Shown: in pieces, positions 25,882 through 34,467 of the stretch
How positions within the stretch are numbered: position 1 is the first letter of the stretch
Layout: each line of letters begins with the position of its first letter
Origin: an uncultured Butyricimonas sp.
Lineage (GTDB): Bacteria; Bacteroidota; Bacteroidia; Bacteroidales; Marinifilaceae
Direction of reading: 5' to 3'
NCBI GenBank assembly: GCA_944320555.1
Contig: CALUHX010000005.1
Location: forward strand, 24,154 to 88,153
Length of the DNA stretch: 64,000 bases
Translations under genes and position numbers: made by a program
The notes under the pieces: generated by a model
What the model saw: the letters and a program-made list of their open reading frames with translations, nothing else
Databases searched by the model: none
What the model was told of the DNA's origin: nothing

Positions 25882-27207
25882 TTACTCTCCTTGTTTCTCC
25901 TGAGTTATGGTCACCGTGGCCGTCTTGCTGTTATTGGATTGCAAGGTCAGGACCAGCGAGCCGCTTTTTTGCGCCCCGGTGTCGTTGGCCTCCGCAGAGA
26001 TTGTCACCGTGTTCCCGTCCTTCGAGACCTCGAATCCGTCAGGGGCCGGACCCGCCGTGTACGCCCCGCTCGCCGTCACCGTCACCTCCTGGCTGCCTCC
26101 TTCCGGCTGGATGGTCACCGTGGTCGGATCCGCCGAGATGCTGCCTTCCGACGACGCCTGGTAACCGCTGCGGATGGCCGCACCAGCGTCCGCTTTTTTG
26201 AACATGCAGATGAAGTAGTGGCGGAAGTTTATCTTGTTCCGCTGGTACTCCGGGTCGGTCGCCGCCTCGCTGTAATACATCTTGGTCGATCCGGTGGCCT
26301 TGAACACGCGGGGCGTGTAGAAGGCGAACGAGCAGGGGAACTCTCCGGCCTCGGCGGCGGCGTCCACCGCTTTTTTCTTGCCGGCAGTGGTGTAAAGCGG
26401 CGTGTTGCCGTACTCGTAGATGTCAAAACCGTACAGGCGGCCTATCCGTCCTTCCGTCTGGTTCAGGTTGTACTGCTCCTTGAACTTCTGATCGGCCATC
26501 AGCAGGTCGTTCACGTGGTCGCTGCACAGCACCAGGCGACGCTTGTCGGCGGGCACCCGCGCCTTGTCGAGAGCGGCTTTCAGGCGCACGATGTCTCCGG
26601 GAGTGAGGCGAAGGCGTCCCGTGTCGGGGTCCCGCTCGCCCGTCGTCACCAGAACGGGGGCCTTCTCGGTGTTCTCGTTGGGGCACAACGCGTGCGCCGC
26701 CTTGGCGAACTTCGCGTCGTTGATGGCGTTGGAGTGGCTCTCCTTCACCCTCGACATCTTGTCGTAGCTGATGGCGTACAGCTCGTCGTCCGTGATGGGT
26801 GTCACCTTGGTCTGGAATTTGTCCAGCTGGATGGCGATGTCCTTGTCGTCCAACGCCTGCAACGGGATGGGGTAGGTCGTGTTGTTGATCAGCACGTCCG
26901 GGTCCACGCCCACCTCCACGAGGTGGATGATGTCGTTGTTCACCAGGGAGGAGCTGTCCGGAATGCCGTCGAGCCACGTCCCGGCCAATAGGCCCCGCAA
27001 CGCCTTCACCAGTTCGCCCGTCCAGATTTCCTTGTACACCCCGGCGCGCAAGGCTCCAGCCGGGGCCGCGGCTCCAAGAACCGCCGCCAGTAGGTTCATC
27101 CCCACGGATCCGGCCACTGCCGGAAGGCCAGCCACCGAGGCCAGCACGCCGCCCGCCAAGGTGTTGAAAAGCACGGCGGTCAACGCCGTCAAAATGATTT
27201 TGTTCAT
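25882..27207 (-). CDS. major capsid protein with C-terminal BACON/Ig-like domain
   Basis: 441 residues. The N-terminus is unusually hydrophobic (MNKIILTALTAVLFNTLAGG). The body has head protein features such as GELVKALRGLLAGTWL, PIPLQALDDKDIAIQLDKF, RRLVLCSDHVNDLLM, FKEQYNL and INFRHYF. The last about 85 residues form a separate beta domain: VTIQPEGGSQEVTVTASG, DGFEVSKDGNTVTISA, and SGSLVLTL with TATVTITQEK at the end, the pattern of BACON and related Ig-like modules. That domain would decorate the capsid and may bind glycans or mucin; this is inference. It follows the protease/scaffold gene as in other Mu-type head modules. Confidence 0.85.
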   Translation of the reverse strand: MNKIILTALTAVLFNTLAGGVLASVAGLPAVAGSVGMNLLAAVLGAAAPAGALRAGVYKEIWTGELVKALRGLLAGTWLDGIPDSSSLVNNDIIHLVEVGVDPDVLINNTTYPIPLQALDDKDIAIQLDKFQTKVTPITDDELYAISYDKMSRVKESHSNAINDAKFAKAAHALCPNENTEKAPVLVTTGERDPDTGRLRLTPGDIVRLKAALDKARVPADKRRLVLCSDHVNDLLMADQKFKEQYNLNQTEGRIGRLYGFDIYEYGNTPLYTTAGKKKAVDAAAEAGEFPCSFAFYTPRVFKATGSTKMYYSEAATDPEYQRNKINFRHYFICMFKKADAGAAIRSGYQASSEGSISADPTTVTIQPEGGSQEVTVTASGAYTAGPAPDGFEVSKDGNTVTISAEANDTGAQKSGSLVLTLQSNNSKTATVTITQEKQGE

Positions 27208-27231
27208 GTCCTTTTGTTTTTATGGTTTCAC

Positions 27232-28167
27232 TTAAAATTCGCATTCCATGCCGTACTCCGCCTTGTACAGGCGCTTGTACTCGTCAGGCTGTTTCTCGCG
27301 CATTTCTTCCAGTTTCTCGGAGGGAACCTCGCCCAGTTTCTTGTACGTGGCCGTGGTCGCGGGCTGCGCGCCCCCGTGTCCGACAATCTCGCCCAGCTTC
27401 ACCCGGGGCGACATGGCGGCGAAGGTGTTTTCCAATTCCTCCGCCCCGATCTTTTTGCCGAGGTCGATGAATTGTTGTCTTTTGTCCTCGCCGACGCGTT
27501 TCTCGGCGATGGCCTTTTCCACCGCCGCCGTGACGCGGCCGAGCTGTAAGGTCTCGTTTTCCTTGCGGAGGGTCTCCGCTTCTTCCTTGGCGGCTTTCAG
27601 TTCCGCGATTCTCGCGGCGATGGCCGCCTCGTCCGCCGTTTCCGGCAGGCCCAGTTGAAGGGCCAAGGTTTTTTGTTCCATTTCTTTTGGTTTTGTTGTT
27701 TTGTTGTTTAACAGCGGCAGGAGGCACTCGCCATCCCTGCCCAATTCCACTCTCGTTCCGTCCTTGCACAGGACGATGGCGTCGTCGTTGGCGCCGATGT
27801 CCACCAGCGACACCTCGAACAGCTTGCTCTTCGTCACCGTCGGGCGGGTCTGGCCCTGCGCCAGGTGCTCCGGCGCGTCGCTCAGCTCCACGATGTCGAT
27901 GCCCGCGCTCGCCATCCGCAGGCTGCCGAACTCGTACTGCTTTTTGCACCGGCGGCTCAGTTCCGTGGCCTCGTCGAACACCGGCTCCCCCGTCACCTCC
28001 CCGTTCTCCTTTCGCAAATCTTTCACGTATCCGATCACGTTCCCCCGCTCGTGCATGTAGAGCAGTACCGGGTTCCGCCCGTATTGCTCCACGTCCATCC
28101 CCGCCGTCAGCACCCGGGTGCCGTAGCTGTTCACTCTGTCGTTGGTTATTCTTATCCGTTTGCCCAT
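27232..28167 (-). CDS. prohead protease-scaffold (Mu gpI-like)
   Basis: 311 residues. The N-terminal half is protease-like: GTRVLTAGMDVEQY, PVLLYMHERG with the likely catalytic His, and LFEVSLVDIGANDDA with the likely Ser. The C-terminal half is a charged, helical scaffold (about 165-250) with LRKENETLQL. An internal ATG at MEQKTLALQLG, near residue 163, could give separate scaffold as in Mu Z. It is the first gene of the leftward late block, with its promoter at about 28200, and directs capsid assembly with the next gene. Confidence 0.8.
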   Translation of the reverse strand: MGKRIRITNDRVNSYGTRVLTAGMDVEQYGRNPVLLYMHERGNVIGYVKDLRKENGEVTGEPVFDEATELSRRCKKQYEFGSLRMASAGIDIVELSDAPEHLAQGQTRPTVTKSKLFEVSLVDIGANDDAIVLCKDGTRVELGRDGECLLPLLNNKTTKPKEMEQKTLALQLGLPETADEAAIAARIAELKAAKEEAETLRKENETLQLGRVTAAVEKAIAEKRVGEDKRQQFIDLGKKIGAEELENTFAAMSPRVKLGEIVGHGGAQPATTATYKKLGEVPSEKLEEMREKQPDEYKRLYKAEYGMECEF

Positions 28168-28195
28168 GGCTCGCTCGTTTGTTTGATTTTCGCCG

Positions 28196-28227
28196 CAAGT
28201 TTACCACCGTTTCCCGGTGGTTTCCAA
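28196..28227 (-). promoter_or_regulatory. putative leftward late promoter with an inverted repeat in the spacer
   Basis: On the minus strand TTG (28225-28227) and TAAACTTG (28196-28203), near the Bacteroides -33/-7 pattern, are 21 bp apart. The spacer is largely the inverted repeat ACCACCG / CGGTGGT (28203-28221). The protease gene starts 29 bp downstream. Pattern-based only. Confidence 0.4.
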
Positions 28228-28233
28228 GAAAGT

Positions 28234-28261
28234 GTGCAACGACTGCGCGCTTCCGTGCAAC
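28234..28261. repeat. direct repeat between the divergent late blocks
   Basis: GTGCAAC occurs at 28234-28240 and 28255-28261, 21 bp apart, each followed by similar GC-rich sequence (GCGCGCT and GCGCT). Spacing is two helical turns. It could be the site of a late activator. Confidence 0.4.
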
Positions 28262-28335
28262 CGCCGCGCTCCTTTTTTGACGGCTGACGCCTTTCCCCCA
28301 ATTTTGCCCTTGTTATCACGATTCAAACGAGTTTT

Positions 28336-28800
28336 ATGAAGAAAGCGGACATTGAAAAGAAGAAGTCGCTGGGGAGGGCGTTGTACCTCTCCGGCATGGA
28401 GCAGACGGAGATCGCCGACAAGGTCGGCGTCTCCCGGGTCACGGTCTCCAAATGGTGCGCCGCCGAGGGGTGGAAGGAGGCCCGGGCCGCGAAGAACATC
28501 ACCCGCCCGGAACTGGTCAACAAGCTGCTGCTGACCATCGACAGGCTCATCGAGCAGGTGAACGCCTCCGACGACGCGGAGTTGCTCGCCGGGCTCGGCG
28601 ACAAGCTCGCCAAGCTTTCGTCGGTCATCGAGAAGCTCGACAAGAAGGCCAACGTCGTCGACGCCATCGAGGTGTTCATGGCCTTCTCCAAATGGCTGGA
28701 GTACCGTTCCCAGACCGATCCCGCCGTCACCCCCGAGCTGATGCGCGTCATCAACAAGTACCAGGACATGTACATCACGGAACAAATGGGCATTAAATGA
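28336..28800 (+). CDS. terminase small subunit (DUF1804-like)
   Basis: 154 residues. An N-terminal HTH, LYLSGMEQTEIADKVGVSRVTVSKW, is followed by a helical body with LIEQVNASDDAELL and a tail ending EQMGIK. This is the layout of small terminases of transposable phages. It recognises phage DNA ends and recruits TerL, which starts 1 bp after it. It is the first gene of the rightward late block. Confidence 0.8.
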   Translation: MKKADIEKKKSLGRALYLSGMEQTEIADKVGVSRVTVSKWCAAEGWKEARAAKNITRPELVNKLLLTIDRLIEQVNASDDAELLAGLGDKLAKLSSVIEKLDKKANVVDAIEVFMAFSKWLEYRSQTDPAVTPELMRVINKYQDMYITEQMGIK

Positions 28801-28801
28801 C

Positions 28802-30364
28802 ATGGCGACGACAACGGAAAAACAACGGGCCTACCTCGAATGGAGGGAACTGTGCAAGCGGGTGCAGGCGTTCACCGACGTCTCCGTCCTCGCTCCGGAG
28901 ACGCCCGCCCAGAAGGACAGGCGCGTCAGGCGGTTGCAAAAGGACTACGCCGCCTTCTGCGAGTTTTATTTCCCCCATTTCCTGCAGTTGCGGGACAAGG
29001 CGACGGGAGAGGTGGTCCGTACCATACACAACGCCCCCTTCCACAACGCCGCCGCCATGAAGGTGAAGAACACCCCGAACCTGAAGGCGGTGTTCAAATG
29101 GCCGAGGGGACACGCAAAGTCCACCCACTTCGACATTTTCATGCCGTTATGGCTGATGTTCCAGCCCAAGCGGCTGATCAATTTCATGGTCGTGGTCGGG
29201 AAGAGCGAGGACAGCGCCGTCCGCCTGCTCTCCGACATCCAGGCGGAACTGGAATACAACCAGCGGATCAAGGCCGATTTCGGGGAGCAGAAGTCCGTCG
29301 GCGACTGGCAGGAGGGCGAGTTCAAGACGCAAAACGGGGTGAAGTTCCTCGCCTGCGGACGCGGGCAGTCGCCCCGGGGACTCCGGGAGCGGGAGGCGCG
29401 TCCGGACTACATCGTCATCGACGACCTCGACGACGACGAGTTGTGCCGGAACGAGAAACGGGTCAACGACCTCACCGACTGGGTGAGGGAGGCCCTCTTC
29501 GGCGCGCTCGACGTGGGGCGCGGCCGCTTCATCATGATGGGCAACCTGATCTCCAAGACTTCCGTCCTGGCCAACATCGCCGCGACCAAAGGGGTGCACG
29601 TCTCGGAGGTCAAGGCGGTGGACGCCGACGGCAATCCCGTCTGGAAGGAGAAATGGACGAAAGAGGAGGCGCAGGAATACCGCGACTTCGTGGGCTACCG
29701 GGCTTGGGAAAAGGAGATGATGCACAACCCCATCAAGGACGGCTCCATCTTCCGCCACGAGTGGATCCGCTTCAAGAAGGTGCTGCCGCTTGAAAGGTAC
29801 GAGCAGCTTGTCTGCTACACCGACCCCTCGTTCAAATCCACCACGGCCAACGACTACAAGGCGTCGCGCCTGTGGGGTAAAACCGGCTCGGAACTCCACC
29901 TTGTCGACTGCTACGTCCGCCAGGACACCGTGACCGGCATGGTGCGGTGGCTCTATGACCTGTACGAGCGCACACGCGACAAGGCTGCCGTCCTTTTCTT
30001 CATGGAGGCCAACTTCATGCAGGACATCATCCTCGACGAGTTCGCCGAGGAGGGCAAACGCCGCGGCTACCAGCTGCCCGTCATGCCGGACACCCGCAAG
30101 AAGCCCGACAAGCTCCAGCGCATCGAGGCGGTCTCCCCGCTTTGGGAGCGCGGGTTCGTCTTCTACAACGAGGCGTTGAAAGGCACTCCGGACATGCAGG
30201 TGGGAATCGAACAGACGCTCGCCCTGGAGCACGGCAGCCGTGTCCATGACGACGCGCCCGACGCCGACGAGGGGGCGATATGGATTCTCCAAAAGCACAC
30301 AAGACAACAGATTTACAAACCGAGGATAGGACTCAGGCGCCATTCCTCAAAAAACAGTTGGTGA
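28802..30364 (+). CDS. terminase large subunit
   Basis: 520 residues. Walker A-like sequence KWPRGHAKST near residues 99-108, Walker B DYIVIDDLDDDE near 200, and the start of the C-terminal RNase H-like nuclease at CYTDPSFKST near 340. The enzyme cuts the replicated DNA and pumps it into the prohead. In a Mu-like phage it would package the prophage together with flanking host DNA. It lies between TerS and a short conserved gene. Confidence 0.9.
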   Translation: MATTTEKQRAYLEWRELCKRVQAFTDVSVLAPETPAQKDRRVRRLQKDYAAFCEFYFPHFLQLRDKATGEVVRTIHNAPFHNAAAMKVKNTPNLKAVFKWPRGHAKSTHFDIFMPLWLMFQPKRLINFMVVVGKSEDSAVRLLSDIQAELEYNQRIKADFGEQKSVGDWQEGEFKTQNGVKFLACGRGQSPRGLREREARPDYIVIDDLDDDELCRNEKRVNDLTDWVREALFGALDVGRGRFIMMGNLISKTSVLANIAATKGVHVSEVKAVDADGNPVWKEKWTKEEAQEYRDFVGYRAWEKEMMHNPIKDGSIFRHEWIRFKKVLPLERYEQLVCYTDPSFKSTTANDYKASRLWGKTGSELHLVDCYVRQDTVTGMVRWLYDLYERTRDKAAVLFFMEANFMQDIILDEFAEEGKRRGYQLPVMPDTRKKPDKLQRIEAVSPLWERGFVFYNEALKGTPDMQVGIEQTLALEHGSRVHDDAPDADEGAIWILQKHTRQQIYKPRIGLRRHSSKNSW

Positions 30365-30365
30365 C

Positions 30366-30596
30366 ATGTTCAAGATATTCAAACAATGGATGTTCGCCCG
30401 GCGTTACAAGCGGGCCGTGAAAAAAGCCGTGGAACTGAGCAAAACGTTCGAAATGCGGTTTTACGTGATTTGCCTCAACGGCAAGTTATGGGTGGTTTCC
30501 AAACAAGCGATCGAGTTGCTGGTCGCCCGGCGGCGTTTCCGCAAAGGCGCGACGGTGCGGGACATCGAGAAAAAGGCGTTGTTCGTGACCAAGTAG
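30366..30596 (+). CDS. hypothetical basic phage protein
   Basis: 76 residues, strongly basic at both ends (ARRYKRAVKKAV and ARRRFRKG), with a beta-like centre (RFYVICLNGKLWVVSKQ). No membrane segment or known motif. It is 1 bp after TerL and 13 bp before the DUF1320 gene, so it belongs to the packaging and head operon. I do not recognise a family with a known job. Confidence 0.6.
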   Translation: MFKIFKQWMFARRYKRAVKKAVELSKTFEMRFYVICLNGKLWVVSKQAIELLVARRRFRKGATVRDIEKKALFVTK

Positions 30597-30609
30597 GAAG
30601 GAGGACGGC

Positions 30610-31029
30610 ATGTTTGTGACGGACGAGGACTACAAGGTCGTGATCGGCGACACGGCGCTCAAGGTGATTTCCCAGGTCAGCGCCGAGAACAGGGCGAACG
30701 CCGAGGCGGAAGCCCGGGAAGAGATGGCGGGCTACCTGCGGCCCAAGTATGACTGCGAGGCCGTGTTCTCCGCCGGGGGAGAGGCGAGAAACCGGCTCGT
30801 GGTCATGTACTGCTGCGACATCGCCCTTTACCACATGGCGGCATCCCTGCCGCAGAAGATGGGCATGGAGATACGCAAGGAGCGTTACGAGAGGGCCGTC
30901 AAGTGGCTGGAGGGGGTGCAGGCCGGGAAAATCATCCCGGACTTGCCCGCCGCCCTGGACGACGAGGGACAGACTGTAAGCGGCGCGCTCCGCTACGGCT
31001 GTCAGAAAAAACAACATTATAACTGGTAG
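30610..31029 (+). CDS. DUF1320 (Mu gp36-like) head-completion protein
   Basis: 139 residues. Starts FVTDEDYKVVIGDTALKVI and continues with NRANAEAEAREEMAGYLRPKYD and a helical segment VVMYCCDIALYHMAASLP, the pattern of the DUF1320/gp36 family of Mu-like phages. It is thought to act as a neck or adaptor protein between portal and tail. It lies between TerL and the portal gene; Mu has a similar order of these families. Confidence 0.8.
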   Translation: MFVTDEDYKVVIGDTALKVISQVSAENRANAEAEAREEMAGYLRPKYDCEAVFSAGGEARNRLVVMYCCDIALYHMAASLPQKMGMEIRKERYERAVKWLEGVQAGKIIPDLPAALDDEGQTVSGALRYGCQKKQHYNW

Positions 31030-31033
31030 GCTT

Positions 31034-32389
31034 ATGGGAAAGAACAACAAAGAAATGTCCGGAAAGAAACCGGGCGCGGGGATGAAGGAGACGCTCCGCA
31101 CGCCCTACGGAAACCTCAATTTGGCGAGACCCGCCGACAGGAAAAAGGCGCGGAAGATGGTCGTCGAGCTTCAGCGGGCGACAGACGCCCTGACCCGAAA
31201 GGACATCCAGGACTGGCGTCACGCCTGGCAACTGGCCATCAACGTGGACTATCCGAACCGGAAGCCGCTGTATGACATTTACAGGGACGTGGACGCGGAC
31301 CTGCACCTCTCCGGGTGCGTCGAGCAACGGAAAGGTTTTGTCATGTCCCGCTCGTTCAAGATTGTCGGCACCGACGGGAAAGAGGCGGAGGAGGCCGCCC
31401 ACTATTTCAACCAGGCATGGTTCCGCCAGCTGATGAAACTGTCGCTCGATTCGGTCTATTGGGGCCACTCGCTCATCGAGCTGGGCGACCTCGTGACGGA
31501 CGGCGACGGCTGCGTCTGCTACGACGGGGTAAAGCTCATCCCGCGCAAGCACGTCATACCGGAATACGGGAGGGTGGTCGCCGACCTTGGGCAAGATTGG
31601 ACCACGGGTGTCGAGTACAGGAAGCCTCCCTTCTCCGACTGGCTCATCGAGGCGGGACAGCCGGACGACCTTGGCCTGTATCTCAAGGCGGCCACGCAGA
31701 CCATACCAAAAAAGAACGCACTGGCCTTCTGGGACACTTTCGCCGAGATCTTCGGGATGCCCATGCGCATCGCCAAGACGACCACCCGGGACGAGAAGGA
31801 ACTGGCCAAAATGGAAAAAATGATGGACGAGATGGGGGCGTGCCTGTGGGGCGTGTTCCAGGAGGGCACGGAAATCGAGGTGGTGGAAAGCACCAAGGGC
31901 GACGCTTTCAACGTGTACGACAAACGGGTGGACAGGGCGAATTCCGAGCTCTCGAAGCTCGTCATCGGGCAGACCATGACCATCGAGGACGGCTCCAGCC
32001 TTTCCCAGTCGCAGACGCACCTCGAGGTTTTCGAGAACCTCGTGGAAAGCGACCGCGTCATGCTGGCCGACATCGTGAACAACCAGCTCATCCCCCGCAT
32101 GGCCCGCCACGGTTTCCCCGTCAAGGGGCTCCGCTTCGCGTGGGACGACTCCGTGGACTACACGCCCGAGCAGCAGGTGGCCTTCGAGACCATGGTCGCC
32201 GACCGCTACGAGGTCGACCCGAAGTATTTCGCCGAGAAGTACAACATGCCCGTCGGCGAGCGGCGCAACACGTCCATGCAGGAGCCCGAAAACGGGGAGG
32301 ACGAATCCTCCGAAGAAAAGAAAAACGTCTCGAAAAACGCCCCGGACGCGGCCAAAAGGCAAAACAACGCCCGCCCTTTTTTCGACTGA
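31034..32389 (+). CDS. portal protein (DUF935, Mu gp29-like)
   Basis: 451 residues. Typical DUF935 segments: RKDIQDWRHAWQLAI, DADLHLSGCVEQRKGFV, GHSLIELGDL, IPRKHVIPEYG, and FAEIFGMPMRIAKTTTRDEKE in the second half; the C-terminus is charged and probably flexible. Twelve copies form the ring through which DNA passes, at one capsid vertex. It overlaps or closely precedes the MuF gene. All segments expected are present. Confidence 0.9.
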   Translation: MGKNNKEMSGKKPGAGMKETLRTPYGNLNLARPADRKKARKMVVELQRATDALTRKDIQDWRHAWQLAINVDYPNRKPLYDIYRDVDADLHLSGCVEQRKGFVMSRSFKIVGTDGKEAEEAAHYFNQAWFRQLMKLSLDSVYWGHSLIELGDLVTDGDGCVCYDGVKLIPRKHVIPEYGRVVADLGQDWTTGVEYRKPPFSDWLIEAGQPDDLGLYLKAATQTIPKKNALAFWDTFAEIFGMPMRIAKTTTRDEKELAKMEKMMDEMGACLWGVFQEGTEIEVVESTKGDAFNVYDKRVDRANSELSKLVIGQTMTIEDGSSLSQSQTHLEVFENLVESDRVMLADIVNNQLIPRMARHGFPVKGLRFAWDDSVDYTPEQQVAFETMVADRYEVDPKYFAEKYNMPVGERRNTSMQEPENGEDESSEEKKNVSKNAPDAAKRQNNARPFFD

Positions 32390-32451
32390 GCCCCGATGAC
32401 TACTCGGGGCTCCACCGACGCTACGCCTCCGTCCTTGGAGACAGCCTCTCC

Positions 32452-33726
32452 ATGGCCGCCGACGATCCGCTCGATCCGGAAACCCGGGAACAGCTGGAGG
32501 CCGCCTTCAGGAAGATGATGCGGGCGCTTTTCGAGGAGAAGGGCGCATTCCTCCGTGTTGAGATTTTGGAAGAGCCCGCCGCGCAAGAGTTCATCGAGTC
32601 CCACGCCGCCGCGCTGGACGCCTCGTTCCAACAGGTGGAGATGTCGGACATCATGCGGAAAAGGCTCCGGGAGTCCGATTACGTCTTCTCCGGCATGAAG
32701 GCCTTCCACGAACTGAACCAGGCCTTCCCCTCCCTCCTGGATGAGAACGGCGATAGAAAATCGTTCGAACGCTTTCTGAAAGACGTTCGATCCATCGACG
32801 ACACCTACAACAAGAACTACCTCCGCGCGGAATACAATTTCGTCCATGCCTCCGCCGCGATGGCCGCCAGGTGGGAGCGGTTCGCCGAGGACGCGGACCG
32901 CTACCTGCTCCAGTACCGCACGGTCGCCGACTCCAAGGTCCGGCCGGAACACGCAGCCCTCCACGGTGTCACGCTTCCCTTTTCCGACCCTTTGTGGAAC
33001 GAAATTTTTCCGCCGAACGGGTGGAACTGCCGCTGTTCCGTCGTTCAAGTGCCTAAGTCCAAATATGCCGCCACGCCCCACGACGAGGCTGTGGAACGGG
33101 CCGAAACGGCCATGGCGAAGGATTCCCTCCGCATGTTCCGCTTCAATCCAGGAAAAGAAGGAAAGGCGGTTCCCGACTACAACCCTTACACGGTTTCCCG
33201 CTGCCGCGATTGCGACATCGCCAAGGGTGAAATCAAGCTCGCCCGTGTCGTTCCACCGGACAACGAACTGTGCGCCGCCTGCCAACTGCTAAGGGCGGCT
33301 TTGCGTCAACGGAAATCAAAACAAGCGACGCGGCAAGAGTTCCAAAAACTGGCGCAAAAACTCAAGGATTGGGCGGAGCAAAATCTGGACACGGTAGAAT
33401 TGCGTCATTCGGCTCAAGCTCCAAACACGGCAAAAAGGAGTTATGTCGCCAGCAACGATGGGTACAGCATCGGGGTGGGGAAAACCTTCTTCAGCGAGGT
33501 CATGGCGAAAAACAAACGGAACGCCGATTTGCCGGATATTGCGGAAGCCGCCACGCATTTCCAGGAATGGATTCCCTTAGCCGTGAGGACAAGCGTGGAA
33601 AACGGGAGGCATCACGATTTCGATTTCTCTGTTTACCGCACGTCTTGGAATGGACGCGGCATCGTGTTCAAATGCAAAATGACAGACGGGGAACTATTGT
33701 ATAACATGACTTTTGACGACAAATGA
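32452..33726 (+). CDS. MuF-type head morphogenesis protein with C-terminal PBECR-like toxin domain
   Basis: About 424 residues from ATG 32452. A CTG at 32386, overlapping the portal stop as CTGA, may be the real start, since SPDDYSGLHRRYASVLG between the two looks like coding sequence. The MuF domain holds FSDPLWNEIFPPNGWNCRCSVVQVPKS with the family's Cys pair (NCRC) and a later RCRDCD. After about residue 285 comes an unrelated domain with YSIGVGKTFFSEV, LPDIAEAATHF, ENGRHHDFDFSVYRTSWNG and ELLYNMTFDD, resembling phage barnase/EndoU/colicin E5-D/RelE (PBECR) nucleases. Such MuF-toxin fusions are known in temperate phages. No immunity gene is visible next to it. Confidence 0.75.
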   Translation: MAADDPLDPETREQLEAAFRKMMRALFEEKGAFLRVEILEEPAAQEFIESHAAALDASFQQVEMSDIMRKRLRESDYVFSGMKAFHELNQAFPSLLDENGDRKSFERFLKDVRSIDDTYNKNYLRAEYNFVHASAAMAARWERFAEDADRYLLQYRTVADSKVRPEHAALHGVTLPFSDPLWNEIFPPNGWNCRCSVVQVPKSKYAATPHDEAVERAETAMAKDSLRMFRFNPGKEGKAVPDYNPYTVSRCRDCDIAKGEIKLARVVPPDNELCAACQLLRAALRQRKSKQATRQEFQKLAQKLKDWAEQNLDTVELRHSAQAPNTAKRSYVASNDGYSIGVGKTFFSEVMAKNKRNADLPDIAEAATHFQEWIPLAVRTSVENGRHHDFDFSVYRTSWNGRGIVFKCKMTDGELLYNMTFDDK

Positions 33727-34012
33727 ATAAAGAACGATGTCATACCCGAAGCCTGCGTCCTGGCGGACCGACATGTGAGTAACCCGTCGTTCTTCACCAC
33801 AAAGATACGAATTATTTTCTTACAAGCAACCATGAATAAAAAAGAAAGAAAACAACGGGAAAAACGGTTTGATTCCTACTTCTTAGCCGTGTATTTGGCC
33901 AACGAGTGCCGCCAACGAGACCAAAAAAACTCAACAGCCCGAACACCGCCTTCCCGCTCCCCCGCAAAAAAAAGGCGGCCCTTAATGAGCCGCCCCCTGT
34001 CAATCCTAAATT
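33727..34012. other. 286 bp between convergent operons; no convincing gene
   Basis: The space holds AAGAACGA and TCGTTCTT arms at 33730-33737 and 33787-33794, enclosing 49 nt without a T-tract, and a stronger minus-strand terminator at 33966-33994. A short plus-strand frame from 33832 (MNKKERKQREKRF) runs antisense into the next gene and is probably not a gene. Confidence 0.5.
33966..33994 (-). terminator. terminator of the early/middle operon
   Basis: On the minus strand GGCGGC and GCCGCC arms enclose a 9 nt loop and are followed by eight T. It is 19 bp after the stop of the last gene of the leftward early operon. Confidence 0.8.
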
Positions 34013-34456
34013 TCAAAGCCTCTTCCTCGCCACGCACTGGTAGATTTCGACGTTCTCCACCAGCTCCTCGTGGTTGTGGTTCGTCTGGCTCTCCGCCAGG
34101 TCGAAGCCCAGAAAGGTCTCGCCTTTCGCGCAGGCCAACGCCAGGTGGATGTCCTCCAGCAGGTCGAACACCCCCAGCGACTCCTCCAACGCCGCGTCGT
34201 CCCCGTCCGCGCCGCCCGCCCAGTCCGTCACCACGTGCAGCCGCACCTCCGGCTCCGACCGGTACTCCAGCCCATCCACGAGGGCGCCCCACCGGATCGG
34301 GGCGAACTCCACGAACACCGCCGGGCGCGCCCAGCTCTCCTCCTGCTCCACAAACTCCACGTTGTGGTTCCACAAATCCACGTGCCGGATCGCCTCCAGC
34401 CCCCTCAACCGCTCCCGTATCATCTGATATGCCTCTTTCCTAAAACTCTTTCCCAT
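34013..34456 (-). CDS. tail terminator/neck-type protein
   Basis: 147 residues. The pattern is that of Mu gp37/DUF1834-like and lambda gpU-type proteins: MIRERLRGLEAIRHVDLWNHNVEF, PAVFVEFAPIRW, EVRLHVVTDW, and a helix-strand C-terminal half. It likely caps the tail end that meets the head. It is the last gene of the leftward early operon, followed by a terminator, rather than being in a late operon, which is unusual for a virion protein. Confidence 0.6.
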   Translation of the reverse strand: MGKSFRKEAYQMIRERLRGLEAIRHVDLWNHNVEFVEQEESWARPAVFVEFAPIRWGALVDGLEYRSEPEVRLHVVTDWAGGADGDDAALEESLGVFDLLEDIHLALACAKGETFLGFDLAESQTNHNHEELVENVEIYQCVARKRL

Positions 34457-34467
34457 AATTCTAAATT

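Noticed and set aside
33832..34440. Plus-strand frame MNKKERKQREKRF as an immunity gene for the MuF toxin
   Set aside because: It runs antisense through the tail-terminator-like gene and through a terminator; no supporting features.
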